This document shows, in pieces, positions 31,464 to 43,431 of a stretch of DNA of 64,000 nucleotides. The notes under the pieces were generated by a model. The model was not told the DNA's origin. It did no database searches and saw only the letters and a program-made list of their open reading frames with translations. Within the stretch, counting starts at the first letter, position 1, and every line of letters begins with the position of its first letter. Origin of the DNA: Patella vulgata (taxonomy: Eukaryota; Mollusca; Gastropoda; Patellidae); NCBI RefSeq assembly GCF_932274485.2, contig NC_065882.2, positions 68,795,431-68,859,430 on the forward strand, written 5' to 3'. A program made the translations under genes and the position numbers.

Positions 31464-33845
31464 ATAACTACTGTTCTCGTAATATTCAACTAAACAGAGA
31501 CTGGGTATTAGATAGAGATCGTCCCTATGTTGATATCTTTGGAAGAGGGGTGGATAGTAATTGACAAAATGATTATAATGACCCTTTTCTGAATAGCATA
31601 TTTCACATTGAGCTTTAGCAATCCAGATTTGAGTAAAATGTTATAACAATGGATATGGTTATGTTTATATTTATATAATAAAATGTTTTTGGGTGCTTAC
31701 CTCAACTCATCATGGTATTTCATTGTTAAAAAGTATTTAAACTATGAAACTTATACGATGTACTGTCGATCAAATTGGGAACCCGAATGTTATCGATTGG
31801 GATTTGAGAGAAATATATGTTTTCGGCTGCATATTCAGTATCTACAATTCATTTATTTTTCAAAATTTTAATTCAGAATTAAAGAAGTCTAGACATGGCT
31901 TGGAATTAACTGAAAATGTCGCGCCAGGAAAATTATGTTGCCTATATCGAAAGGTACTACATTGATTTAAGATTCATTGCTCCAAATAATTGGAACCTCA
32001 GCTGTATGTATAATTAATTAATTACCAACTGCTCATTAATTCTAAGACATTTCCCACAGTCGTCATTAACATAGCATAGAAAATTATAGTCACGATCATG
32101 TAGATTTGATTAGTGAAGAAACTAGAACAGAAAAACCGAATTAACCAAGTCTGAATTAGCCAGAGATCAAATTTCTAGCTAACGAATAAATTGGTATAAT
32201 GGTGATTTAAATAAAGCTTTTCAATTATAATACATGTATTCTACTTTGGTTTTACTTTTGTTATGAGTGTATTTTTAAACTAGGATTGGTCGGAAACCCA
32301 GCAAAATACTTTATAATGATGAAAAGCGGTCTAAATCCAAGCCCTTCATTGAAAATACATGTGTTCTACTTTTGTTTTAATTTCTTAATAATTGCATCTT
32401 TAAACAAACGTATATCAGAAACCCAGCCAAATAATCTATTTAAGTAACAGATTTAAAATATTTGATTATTTTTAAATTTGGCTTATCCAATCATTTACTT
32501 GTTTCTCGGTCCTTATTATGTTAATATCTACTATATTCTCCAATTATTATTATATGAATAAACATCATTAACACAGGGCAACATGTATAACAATTGACCT
32601 CTTAGTCACTTATTGAAACAATAGAATATAATGACCCCAATCAGTGTGTCAGCTTCTACACTAATATTTCTGACATTTGTAGCATATTAACTGCATTATG
32701 TATCATTCACTATATCAGCAGCTAATGGACTGTCTTAATCGTCTACTCCGTCGCAACATGTACATGTGTATAGCTTGTCATACGAGTAATCGGTTATTCA
32801 AATAATAAGCTTGTTGTCAAATTAATAACAGGTGTTCAATGTTTTGACTAAAATTGTCGTAAATTGAAATATTTACTCTGTATCTCGATATATCGGACAC
32901 GATATGACATATTTCGAACCCGGATTTCAGGCTTTTTTTGTAGTGGCAGCCATAAAAGACGTCGACCATACAATTATATGAGTCGAGCATTTAGGACTAA
33001 AATGCGTGTTGTTGGAACCAGCACGTGATCGAAGAGTGGCAAAAGGTGGTTTCGGGAAATAAAAAAAATAGACCACCTCCCCTCTTCGAAGTTAAAGATA
33101 GTCAATTCAGATATTTAAAGTAATGTTGCGCCATTTGCATTTTTCTCTAAAATATCAAATATTGCACCACTTATCCCACGCTAATGTACTCAGATTGATT
33201 ATATAATATTTAATTATAAAAACAAAATCAAAATACTAACGCTAGATAATGTCCCGGCTTGGTTTCAATGGAATTTAAAACAGGCCTACCAATAACATTT
33301 GGCAGACAACAAAATGGCGGTATGCTTATTACATAGCGAAGCAGCATAGATCGATGAAATTTCAATATCCACATATTTTTTCAAATACTGAATGGAATTC
33401 AACCAATTTTGAACTGATATTCACATTAGTGACTTTTCTTTCATAATATTGTTATTTGCAAGTTAGTTCTATAGCGCTTAAATAGGCATCGGCACTTTTA
33501 TTAAAAGAGATCTGAAAATTTATTCAAGTCCGATAATACCAAACATTCTGTACACAATCTCCAGGCAATATAAAACAGATTCATGAGTTATTCATGATAT
33601 ATCTGATGGCTTTCTAACATCGCATACTCATGCGTTAGTAACTATTTTGTTTCAATATTCCCATCATTCATAATAAAACTGTTTCAGTCAAGGTTTAATC
33701 GTGTACAATAATGATAATATTTAACAGGTCAAAGTGTGGGTGGTGTTATATTTATGTAAGTGTTGTCATGCTTTGTTAAACCATATTGCCAAGTATTATT
33801 AAACTTTAACAGATAATTATGAAAGAACAATTATTAATTTATTTG
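31464..33845. other. AT-rich desert
   Basis: No gene, SINE or clear repeat recognised. Confidence 0.45.
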
Positions 33846-33896
33846 GGCAACGTTTCGACGAGTATTTTTTCGACCTTTTCAAGCAGGTACAATAAC
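33846..33896 (-). repeat. Weak relative of the GAAACGTCG repeat
   Basis: On the minus strand CCTGCTTGAAAAGGTCG then CTCGTCGAAACGTTGCCC. Similar in layout only. Confidence 0.3.
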
Positions 33897-34079
33897 AAAT
33901 GCAAGCAAAAGAAAGCTGAAAAACGTTAGCTAAATAAATTAGTAAGTGTTCTTGTATGTGTTATAGTTTGTCGCTCTATCCATCTACACACTAAATGACT
34001 AAAGGTTTCGCAAGTGTTATTGTGAATAGTTAAAAACAAGACAGCAAACAAGTATTTTAGCTACTTAAACTAATATTAT

Positions 34080-34250
34080 AAGTCAAGAACTTAGTCACCT
34101 GTTGTCAAAAACGTTTTATCATCGTAAACCAAGTTTAAAAAAAAGTTAGTCAAGAACTTAAGTCAGCTGATTTGTCAAAAACTTTTTATGTGTGATCGTA
34201 AACTAAGTATTGAATTTAGTCAAGAACTAAGTCAACTGTTTTTGTCAAAT
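34080..34250 (+). repeat. Minisatellite, three units of 66-70 bp
   Basis: AGTCAAGAACTTAGTCACCTG, AGTCAAGAACTTAAGTCAGC and AGTCAAGAACTAAGTCAACTG each head a unit that continues with GTCAAAAAC and a TCGTAAACYAAGT segment (the third unit is partial). Confidence 0.75.
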
Positions 34251-34319
34251 TAACAATAAACGTTGTATTGGGATTGGCGATTTTATTCTACAGAATATTT
34301 GGGCTAGCAACTACCGAAT

Positions 34320-34685
34320 TCATTCAAAGAGAGGGTTGTGAAATTGGTTTAATAAAATTAAATTGTTTGTTGGGGGGAACTGAAAGACTTTACAATTAGA
34401 ACGACTTATTTTATTTAAAAGTTTACATAATGTAAAGCGCGGCTTCTTTACTGGGATATCAAGAGCGAAATGTATAGTTAGACTATAGGACAATAAATTT
34501 GCTGAGAATAAATTCTGTGATTTATATAGCCCAATTTCACAAGTATATAAATCGTGTCTGCTTTTTGTAGGATTTTTCTGGTGCAAAAATCTGTTATATA
34601 CATCTATGTAAAAATAATTTGTGTTGTATTCTGGAAACCATCTTGCTTGAGGAATGTCGGGATTATGTAGACAAAGTTTGAACAT
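34320..34685 (-). CDS. Unassigned 121-residue open frame
   Basis: It starts with ATG (34685) and includes WFPEYNTNYFYIDVYNRFLH and FALDIPVKKPRFTLCKLLNK. No motif or family is recognised, and nothing nearby supports expression. Probably chance in AT-rich DNA. Confidence 0.15.
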   Translation of the reverse strand: MFKLCLHNPDIPQARWFPEYNTNYFYIDVYNRFLHQKNPTKSRHDLYTCEIGLYKSQNLFSANLLSYSLTIHFALDIPVKKPRFTLCKLLNKISRSNCKVFQFPPTNNLILLNQFHNPLFE

Positions 34686-35900
34686 TAAATGTTTTCTTGT
34701 ACATATCTATCCAAAAACATTATTGGCTTGAGATGTGTACAAACAGAATACAATACTTTGTAGCGTTGTTACACAGTTCATTTAAATTGATTTTGAACCG
34801 TTTAAGTGCTTGGCGACAAAAATCAAATTCACCTATTGGTAAAAACAAAAGCTTCTTATAAGATGGCGGATCAGTGTTTGCCAAGAACACAACCACAGCC
34901 TAACGATTAGAAGCACTGCCAATTTACATGCTGTCTTTAACGAACAAACAATGTTTACAAACTAACAAACGTATCCTTGTTTCTCGCCATGACAAACAGT
35001 CTTTCTTCGAATATATGTGGAATGTCGGTTCAAAGAAAACATGGCCCAATATCAACAAAAATGGCGACTTCCAGATACAAGAACGCGGTTTGGGGTATTT
35101 TAACAAATCAGCTGGTTACAGGTCGAGCATTGTACGTGATGGGTCCGTGGGGAAAAATGGAGTTTAATCAAATAAAAACTATTGTTTTTGTGCAGCTTTA
35201 AATATATGCTGATATATCATGTGATTTGCACGGATTCATTTGGTTTCCAGGCCAAATGGAGTCATTGTTTTTCAGCGTTTTCTTTAAAAAGCATGATATA
35301 TTTTCTATCTTTGACATCTGTAAATCTGTGAAACATTCGTCTGTGGAAAAACAGTCAACCCGAAATGTCTTCATATAGGCAATCTCCATTAATAATTCTT
35401 TGCGGTTACATAAGTTGAATCATTCAATTCAGATTGCATCAATTAATTCAGGGTTCTTGGAATATTCTTTACAAATGAAATCTAACATTAAATTATGCTG
35501 AATGTGTGTTATGTAAAACGGTGTGATGGTGCCAGCCAGACTCGTAAGTTGTCATGTATGAATAATATTTATCAATTTTACGATTTTTAAATGACAAATG
35601 AATAAAATATGAAAGGAACATGTGACTCTTTTTTTCCCGTTAAATTACTCTTTTTTTTATTTGCGAATATTTTCTTATAACCACGAAGGGGGAAAGTGGC
35701 GGTGTTCTCTATCCAATTGTCACCCTAATCCTTAAATTAACGAATATATTTTAATGTTAACCTTTCACAGCACCCTGGTGACAATTTAATACAATTACAA
35801 TGATTGTACGGTGTAAATTGCTAGCGAAAAGAAGATATATATCGTCTATTTGGCCCTATTTAGACTCTTCCCACCTAATCTTTCTATAACCTCGCCGATC

Positions 35901-35915
35901 GGCGCCAGTCTGTCT
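35901..35915 (+). promoter_or_regulatory. Distal BMP-response element 1
   Basis: GGCGCC-AGTCT-GTCT is an exact bipartite Smad element, 11.6 kb upstream of the predicted Id start. The surroundings have other regulatory-type words: TTACGTAA just downstream, GTGACGTGAC near 35967, and CACGTG near 36016. The 15-mer is identical to the copy at 37924. Confidence 0.7.
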
Positions 35916-37923
35916 CGCTCCCGATTAACTCATAAATTGATTACGTAAGCACAACAATGGCTTCAGTGACGTGACCCTGGAGTGCAAAGGAATCTAAACA
36001 ATCAAACAATTTATCACGTGCATATATACTGAAGTCCTCTCTACCTTACCTAGGTGATAATAGTATTTATATGTCCTAGGGATAATAGATACAATGCATG
36101 TCTATTCTTACAATAGTAAATCATTTATTTTCAGACAAATAGTAAATACCGATACAGTCCAGAGATAACCCTTATCTGTCAGTATGACAGCTCCTCCTTC
36201 TTAAACATACTGTATAGCTTCAAAAAACAAAACTACATTTGTTCTTTCTTCAGATGCCAGAAAACGATGAAACCATACCCAAACCATAAAAAACTAAATA
36301 TAGATGATATCAAACTTCTGACATTAAAATTCTGCTTATTTTATGTGGAGATCTTTTTCTTAAATTTGAAAACGAAATAACTATTTATTTATGTATGTCT
36401 AAGTGAGAAATTTAAAAATCATTTCAGAAGAAAGAAGCATCTGAGTCAAAAAACGAATTTATTAAAATTTAGAAAACCTGTCTATAAAATGTTGCAATTA
36501 AAAAAGGGTTACGGTTTTGTGTTCTCAATTGAAATCTGCCATTTTACGAGTGATGTTATTGTATGGAAGGTGGTAGATATAAAATGTTTTGATGTTGTTT
36601 TTACACCAGTATAAATAGCATACAGAAACATGATAACATACCTATTTCAACAGGTGGCTCACACAGATAGCTTAATATATTAATGTTACACAAAAATATA
36701 TCATACTTATAACTTCATAATATATACATATATGACATAAGACATCTATTATAAAGATTATTCTAAATCTTCCTTGAGTAGAAAATGAGACAAAAGTAAA
36801 TAAATCTTACGTATTCCATCAGGATTGTGGAATAACGACCAGAATTAGTAGGATTAATGTAGCCAGATTTTGAGGATATTATTCGATTGATATTGAAAAT
36901 ATTTTAAGAATTTCATATTTTAACTTGAATCTAGAATAACCATTCCCTTAATTAATGCTTGGAAATTACCATTTTGATTACATAAATATATTAGTAGGCA
37001 TTTTTGTAGGACGTGACAAGCTGTTAAAAACCTTATATATTTAGCTCTTTTTTTAGAATTATGAGAAAAACAGGACACGTTGTTGTGGGATTTTTTAACT
37101 AAAAGATTGAAGTTTGTTTCTTCACTTTCAGGATGTGACGCTATCTTTTCATCCAACCACGCTACGTTTATATAAAAAATGAAGTTATCTTTTATATATC
37201 AATTATATGACAGGCCATTATATAATGATGTTGTGGTGGGGAAACAGGAAAACCTTAAACAATTGAACCCAAAGGTTACAACTATCATGTAACACTCCCA
37301 ATATCTGACCTTTGTTTCTGTCTTCAACATAATAAGGCTTATGAAAGTTTAATAGGGGATGGGTATCTCATTAATCTTTTAATATTTGGCGACGGAGTCA
37401 ATCCGATGATAACTGGAACAAGGTCGTAAGAACGATGCTAATGAGACGGATTGTAAGTCAGTATCCGTCTGACCTACAAAGAAAAGAATTCAGAAACTTA
37501 TTCATAACCTTAGAAATATGATCTATTTCTGTTATAACATCTACACAATCTGGATTCACAAAAGAATATTCAGGTACTTTCGTTATTAAAATTACTGGTG
37601 CATTTTGTCATGAAAAGTAACATTTTCATAACAGAGAGTTAATATATTTGGCAACAGTGTTCTGGTTTGACGAAAAGACGGTAACACAAATTTTCACTGA
37701 AATTCAACAAAATGCCCTTTGATATTTGTGCAAAATTAACGTTGTACGGTTTCAAATATGTTCGTTGCAGTGGGATGTCAGAGCGCACGACCTGTATTAC
37801 TGTAATTAATCTGAATGCTATTACAGTGTTATTTCTACAGTGGTTCGAAATTGGCTTCAAATTATTTTACGACCACTTATCTACATGGTGTTACTTAAAC
37901 GATTTAGCATACTATTAATCTTA
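35916..37923. other. Desert between distal BMP elements 1 and 2
   Basis: Short frames without ATG or family match. Scattered GATA- and homeodomain-type words, as expected by chance in AT-rich DNA. Confidence 0.4.
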
Positions 37924-37938
37924 GGCGCCAGTCTGTCT
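37924..37938 (+). promoter_or_regulatory. Distal BMP-response element 2
   Basis: GGCGCC-AGTCT-GTCT followed by G: exact, and identical over 15 bases to the copy at 35901. It is 13.6 kb upstream of the predicted Id start. The flanks differ from those at 35901, so the identity is confined to the motif and is not a duplicated repeat. Confidence 0.7.
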
Positions 37939-40295
37939 GGAACTTGTACCTTATTACTAAATAACAAACAGGGGTAATCGGGTTAGTGTGGATAAATAAA
38001 TAAAGTCATGTTGGAAACAATACATCAATTAAGTAAGTTTTAATGTCTAGCAGTTAGTTTAATTAAGCGATAATGATATGATTTCTAAAGGTGCTAGAGA
38101 TGATCTTGTTTAATCTTTACCTGTTAATCTTCCTTACCTTGCTTAATCGTCAAAGTCCGATTTATGGTTTCGTGATGAATCGTCTTGAAATTGCAATAAA
38201 TAGTAGTTATACAAAATTTTACGTACGTTTTTTTTATATAACTCGAACCTCATTAAATCAATCATCAAATATTGGAGGTACTTTACTTTTTAGATCTATT
38301 TCCTTATCGACGACTTCTCAAGGTAGCAATGGCATGGAAATTAAGGGTTATTTATTTTAGATTTTCATGGGGGCTTTCCCCTTTAGTCATATATGTGAAT
38401 TTCATTATATGCGACCAAGCAGTTGTTCACTTAGTAGAACAAAATTGATTGGTTATTTTAAAAGAATAAGATATTGATCGGGTTTGAAACAAAATGCCAT
38501 CGGTCAGAGGTGACCTTATACGCTCTCGTAAATTATTCCAGTGACGACAGAAAATATTTATCCTACATCGAATTTGACATCTAACCATAAAAATAAAACG
38601 GACCATGTTTGTTTCATATTATGTAAAGCTAATTTCGGTATACAGTAGATAATAAGATGTATCCCTCACTTATCTACCAATCTTTATAGAACATGTGATA
38701 AACTATTTAGCAGATTATTACTAAATTTATACTTGGAGCTATGTAATTTTATTTGTGGTTTTTTTTTTAATGATTTATGTAGACGTATAATGTCATTATA
38801 CATTTCCACCGAATGCTTCTGTCATCCTTACAACTTACTAGAACAAACCCTATCAAAAACCAGCGCATTTCTTATTTTATTTTACAACGTATATTAGCGT
38901 CACCCCCCCCCCCCCATTCACACGTTCTGGTAAAAAAAACCAACAGAGTGGATATTTTGTTGATATTTGGTAAATGTTTCTCAAAGCTTTTATTTCGCAG
39001 ATAATATATTCCCCCAGTCGTTATATTATTATACCGAAAAACGTCATTTTGTTTTCCCCCTTTTCGACTGCCGGACAACTTACCGCCAATGAGCTATTTA
39101 TCAATATATAAATGCACCGTCTTTATATTCAACAAAATAAAGGGTATCAAAATAGCAATTGTTTCCCATCTCTTCTAGAACGTTAATAAAACATCTCGAT
39201 CTTTGTTTCTTAAACTTTAATGTTGTCTTCAAAATCTAACAAACTGAAACCATAAGAGACAGAATAAACGCTAAAACGATCAGAGGTTAATCTATAAAAT
39301 GAATATATCGGTGTGTTATCTATTATTTATCTGTTATGATCCATAGTATTAAAGCTCTCGGGTTTTATCGCTGAATTATCAAAATTTAATATAGACCGAT
39401 TTTACGTTAATCGTTGCATCGAATGGTGGGAATAAAACATTGTTCGCGTTACTTCCCAAACTTCTTTCCAAAGAAATACTCATATTGTTTGTTAAGTAAA
39501 ACAAAATCCGGATACTTATGTAATCTTCGACATTGATAACAAATCTTTCTATGCTTCAACACATTTCGGTTGATAAAAATATAGCCTTTTATCAGGTTGG
39601 TATATGTATTATTTCGATAAAACAACTCAGATTTTTGTGGCTTTGTAATATATACGATAAAAAATATACTACTAAAACATTTGTTTCTTTAAATTTGGAC
39701 AAAAATCTGGGATGAAAATATACCACATTTCCTTCGTTAGTTTAACGGTTTGGATTTAGAGTCTAATATAATAATACTGCATTTATAGAAATATATATAT
39801 TTTTATTACACTGTATCTAATTTTCGTCGTACCCTTTGAAAGAAGCGCATTTATAGTGTTCACCCTTTCGGTATGGCATCTTTAGAAGGCTTGGAAAGCT
39901 TTTAAATTGTAAATACGTGTATAGAATTACCATGAGTGAAGATTTACTGATATTAAATACTATTTTATATTTCCGGATGCACGTGTGCATAAATATGATA
40001 CTGTGAAAATCATTATTACAGTTAGTGTCATGTTCCTTGAAGAAAGGAGATAAAAGAGTAGGCCAAAGGAACGACCCCTGCTAAACACCGCCATACAAAC
40101 AACAAACATAAATTGTTTTGGTCATCCAGCGATTATTTGCAGGTGTTTAAATTGACCAGAGATACAATCGCTTTAGTGACAAAATAATTGCCACAATACG
40201 TTTCGTATCTGGGCCTTTACGCCTCGTCTCAATTAGCGTAACAAATACGTTTGTTTGAAGTGTGTAAATGTTCTTATTCACGGGCTTTTGTTAAT
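37939..40295. other. Desert between distal BMP elements 2 and 3
   Basis: A C-run at about 38901-38914 is the only odd feature. Confidence 0.4.
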
Positions 40296-40342
40296 CTTTG
40301 ATAACTTAACGTCGGCGGCGCCAGACTGGCGGTACAAAGATT
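40296..40342 (+). promoter_or_regulatory. Distal BMP-response element 3 flanked by two TCF-type sites
   Basis: GGCGCC-AGACT-GGCG at 40317-40331 fits GGCGCCA-N4-GNCV and contains CAGAC, the Smad4 box. Fifteen bases to the left is CTTTGAT (40296-40302), and ten bases to the right is TACAAAG (40333-40339). Both match the TCF/LEF consensus WWCAAAG in opposite orientations. The arrangement suggests joint BMP and Wnt input, by inference. Confidence 0.6.
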
Positions 40343-40553
40343 AGCTCAAGAAAATGTATTCGCACCTGGGCCTCACTACCCAAGGATTTTTTTATTTGAG
40401 CGGTAGAAGTTCAACAAAATCTGTACATGATATCCAATAGTGTAATTCAAACTGTTATATATCAATATATGTTTTACACGTATTTAATGTTTTATATACA
40501 TGCAATATATAAATAAAACAATTTATTTAACCCTAATGTAACCCGTAGCCGAT

Positions 40554-40605
40554 GGGTGGGTCGTATGGTGGGTGAGCGGGCGGGCGGGAAAAGGGTGGGA
40601 CGGGA
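40554..40605 (+). promoter_or_regulatory. GC-rich G-triplet cluster between distal elements
   Basis: Seven GGG runs separated by short loops, including GGGCGGGCGGG, stand out in AT-rich DNA between the BMP elements at 40317 and 41113. It could bind KLF/Sp proteins or form a G-quadruplex. Visible sequence only. Confidence 0.4.
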
Positions 40606-41112
40606 ATTCTACCTACACAGGACTCTTATAAATTTGTAAGATTACATTTGCTTTACCACATATTGAACCAGCTCATATCATAATGTATATTTTTGTATAT
40701 TCTAAGAAAAATTCTACAAATTAAACAAAAACATTTGTTCTGGTTAATATCAACCCTTTTGGCCTGTTTCAGTATCCTGTACATTGAACCCGGTTATGAA
40801 ATAAATAATTTTAAATACAATTTGTGGTTTTCATCAGAATTCATTGATGCGTGACATAGATTTGACTTCAGCTGTTATGGGGCATTCAAACATGAAAATA
40901 AAATATTGTGATTAATCAACCGTGCAAGCATTCCCTGTGACCCATCATTATTGTTGTCTTTTCTGTTACTCGATATGTTGTCCATCGCTCCAGCAGTTTA
41001 CCGTTACCTGCAAAAACCGTGTAGAAATTTTCCCACCAAGTTGCACGTGGTGAGTTAGAAATGACCACTGTCCAGGTAACAATAGGATTTAATCTGTTTC
41101 TAATCCGAAGCT

Positions 41113-41127
41113 AGACAGTCTGGCGCC
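41113..41127 (-). promoter_or_regulatory. Distal BMP-response element 4
   Basis: On the minus strand GGCGCC-AGACT-GTCT is exact, preceded by a second CG-rich half (GACGCC). It lies 16.8 kb upstream of the predicted Id start. Upstream in plus coordinates are TAATCTG and TAATCCG, Otx-like words. Confidence 0.7.
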
Positions 41128-41459
41128 GGCGTCACGCCCAATCACCATTCTACAAGTAATGTGTAAATGAGGATTATGTATTTGGATAAACTTTCTATTG
41201 AACCATGGTCTCTATAATTACTATGAAGTGCTATAAGACAGTAGCAATAGTGAGTAATACTGATATGTAATTGGCCTCACCTGTGAAACTTATCTTTTCC
41301 ACTTATAATTACCAACAACAATGGCTTCGTATTGATGTTTTTCTTATTAAGTATGTACATAGCCGTTGTTAAAATATACAAGTAGCGTGCCCCCCCCCCC
41401 CCATACACTAAAACTACAAAGTTATAAAATATATCGAGATGAGCTTAATCAAATATCAT

Positions 41460-42220
41460 CGTAATTTAATCTTAAAAATCTGTTTTTCTTCCATTTTACT
41501 TTCTTAACCTTTATGCACGACATCTTTGTTCATGACATCTTGGATGTAATGTCGTAATTTTCAATCTACAATAATATCTAGCTATAACGTAACACACACA
41601 CACACAAAATATACAATTTAAAACTTTATTCAGTTGCGACCTAGCCATTTATATCTGTCCCCGTTTTACTTTGTAATTATATTTTACATTATTTCACGTG
41701 AATGTATAATAGTCATCATCTTTAATTCTACATTAATATATCTTGCCATAACGTAACCCAAGAAAATATATATAATCGGTATAACAATATTCAATGTTGA
41801 TGTTTTTTTTATTATTCAGATGCGACCTTGTCTTTTTTCCATTTTAATTTCTAACTGTTATACTTTATTCATAATCCAAGGTGTCGTCACCATTGATTCA
41901 ATATTAAATATATCTTGCAATAACGTAACATCTAATAGTATCGCATCTCAACTATGTGTGCATAGCAATATTCAGTGTCAGAATTTTCTTCAGTTCCGCC
42001 ATGTTCGGTTTATATTGTTCTGTCTTTCTAATTGTTTTATACTTTATTTACCATGAAAGTGATTTAAATGTAATAAAGTCACGATCTTGAATCTACACTA
42101 CTGTTTGGTATAACGGTCATCAGTGTCGGAGTTTTATTCAGCTGTACCATGATCTTTATTTTGCTTTTCTGCCTTTTTATTCTGTGCAATTGGTTGTTAC
42201 TTTATTCGCGACCTCATCTC
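41460..42220 (+). repeat. Degenerate long tandem array, about 165-190 bp
   Basis: ATAACGTAAC recurs near 41583, 41749 and 41921, with a weaker copy (ATAACGGTC) near 42110. Each is followed by TTATTCAG...GCGACC or a variant and a TTTTACTTT / TTTATTCT segment. The 78-residue frame at 41820 lies wholly inside it. Confidence 0.6.
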
Positions 42221-42492
42221 TCAAGCCACACTAATATGTATATAGTAAAACAGTAAATTAAAGCACCATAAAGGTACTTGATATTTCTGCAGGATAGCGT
42301 CTACGAGTCTTGTCTGATGTCACTTCTTATGGATCTGAAGACGGATTAATATAAGCTTTATAGCTTGTTTCCCAATCCAAATAAATTATTATGTATTGTA
42401 TATAGTATGTAATATATGGTAAATAAATATTGTTTAAACCACTTCTTATGGATGTGTAAAAATAAATTTTATACAGGTCACAGTTATATGGA

Positions 42493-42643
42493 TCCATCCT
42501 GGTGGGTTTTCTCCGGATCCTCCCACTGCTAAAGACCCCATACGCGCAAGCGAATTATTGAGATAAAATTGAACCATATGTTATTTCCGAAATGACCTAG
42601 TTTGTGTCGAGTGGAAGTTAAACCCCATTTTCTCTCTCTCTAT
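42493..42643 (+). mobile_element. V-SINE (family B), 5'-truncated
   Basis: It begins in the V-domain (GGTGGGTTTTCTCCGG) and ends GTTAAACCCC then (TC)n. A perfect 9-base duplication TTATATGGA lies at 42484-42492 and 42644-42652, so truncation happened on insertion. Confidence 0.85.
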
Positions 42644-43431
42644 TTATATGGAATACAATTATTTTTGTGAACTGTGTATACCAGTTCAATTACTAGGTAC
42701 CATTGAAACAATTTAAGTTTTTTTAGACGCTTGACATAGTTATATGGATTGTTGAACAAATTAAGAGTTCATTTTATAAAATTGTCTGATATTTTATTGT
42801 CGCTTTTTTATCGTATTAAAAACTATATATTTACACCAATAATACTTTGATATTCAATCACCACCCATTTTCCATTAATGTAACTGGAAATTATACACCC
42901 CTTTTTATTGTTAAAAGGTAAAAATAGAATCATTAGATAGTTTGGGTGTTGTGATTATCTCCTGAACTCATATTTATAACCGATAAAAAGGTCATATATT
43001 TTCTCAAAATAGCTTTAAATGTTAAAAGAGTGTTCGTATGATTTAACAACCATTGCGACGTTCGTGTCATTGTCGCCTTTTCATGTCCAAAGACCCCGAA
43101 CCATGGTCCAGTGACCCTAAAGCAAGTTGACAGCGAAAGATCAAAGGTGGGACACCTGACTGATTTATACTGAGGCTGATAGATAAATGATAACACACCT
43201 GGGAATCCTATATTTGTCTATTCATAACGATCGTACAGGTGGCAAAAAGTAAATGTTGACATATCACTAGCGATTAGTTAGCAGCTCTAACGGTCTTCCC
43301 ACTTTCTTTACTTCTATATAGATATTTTTCTATAAATAGAGATAGCTGAATATTTACTTCTATGCACTTGGTGAAAGGAAACCAAACTAAGATTTCCCCA
43401 TTTATTGAATTTATATGAAAAACTATAACTG

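Noticed and set aside
33846-33896. Hammerhead ribozyme
   Set aside because: GAAAC is present but no CTGANGA at the proper distance on either strand.
23374-41127. TGGCGCC-type words as retroviral primer-binding sites
   Set aside because: No terminal repeats, polypurine tract or reverse-transcriptase-like frame nearby; no LTR element is recognised in the window.
42296-42310. AGCGTC-TACGA-GTCT as another BMP element
   Set aside because: The first base differs from GRCGNC and it lacks the GGCGCC palindrome; one-mismatch matches are expected by chance.
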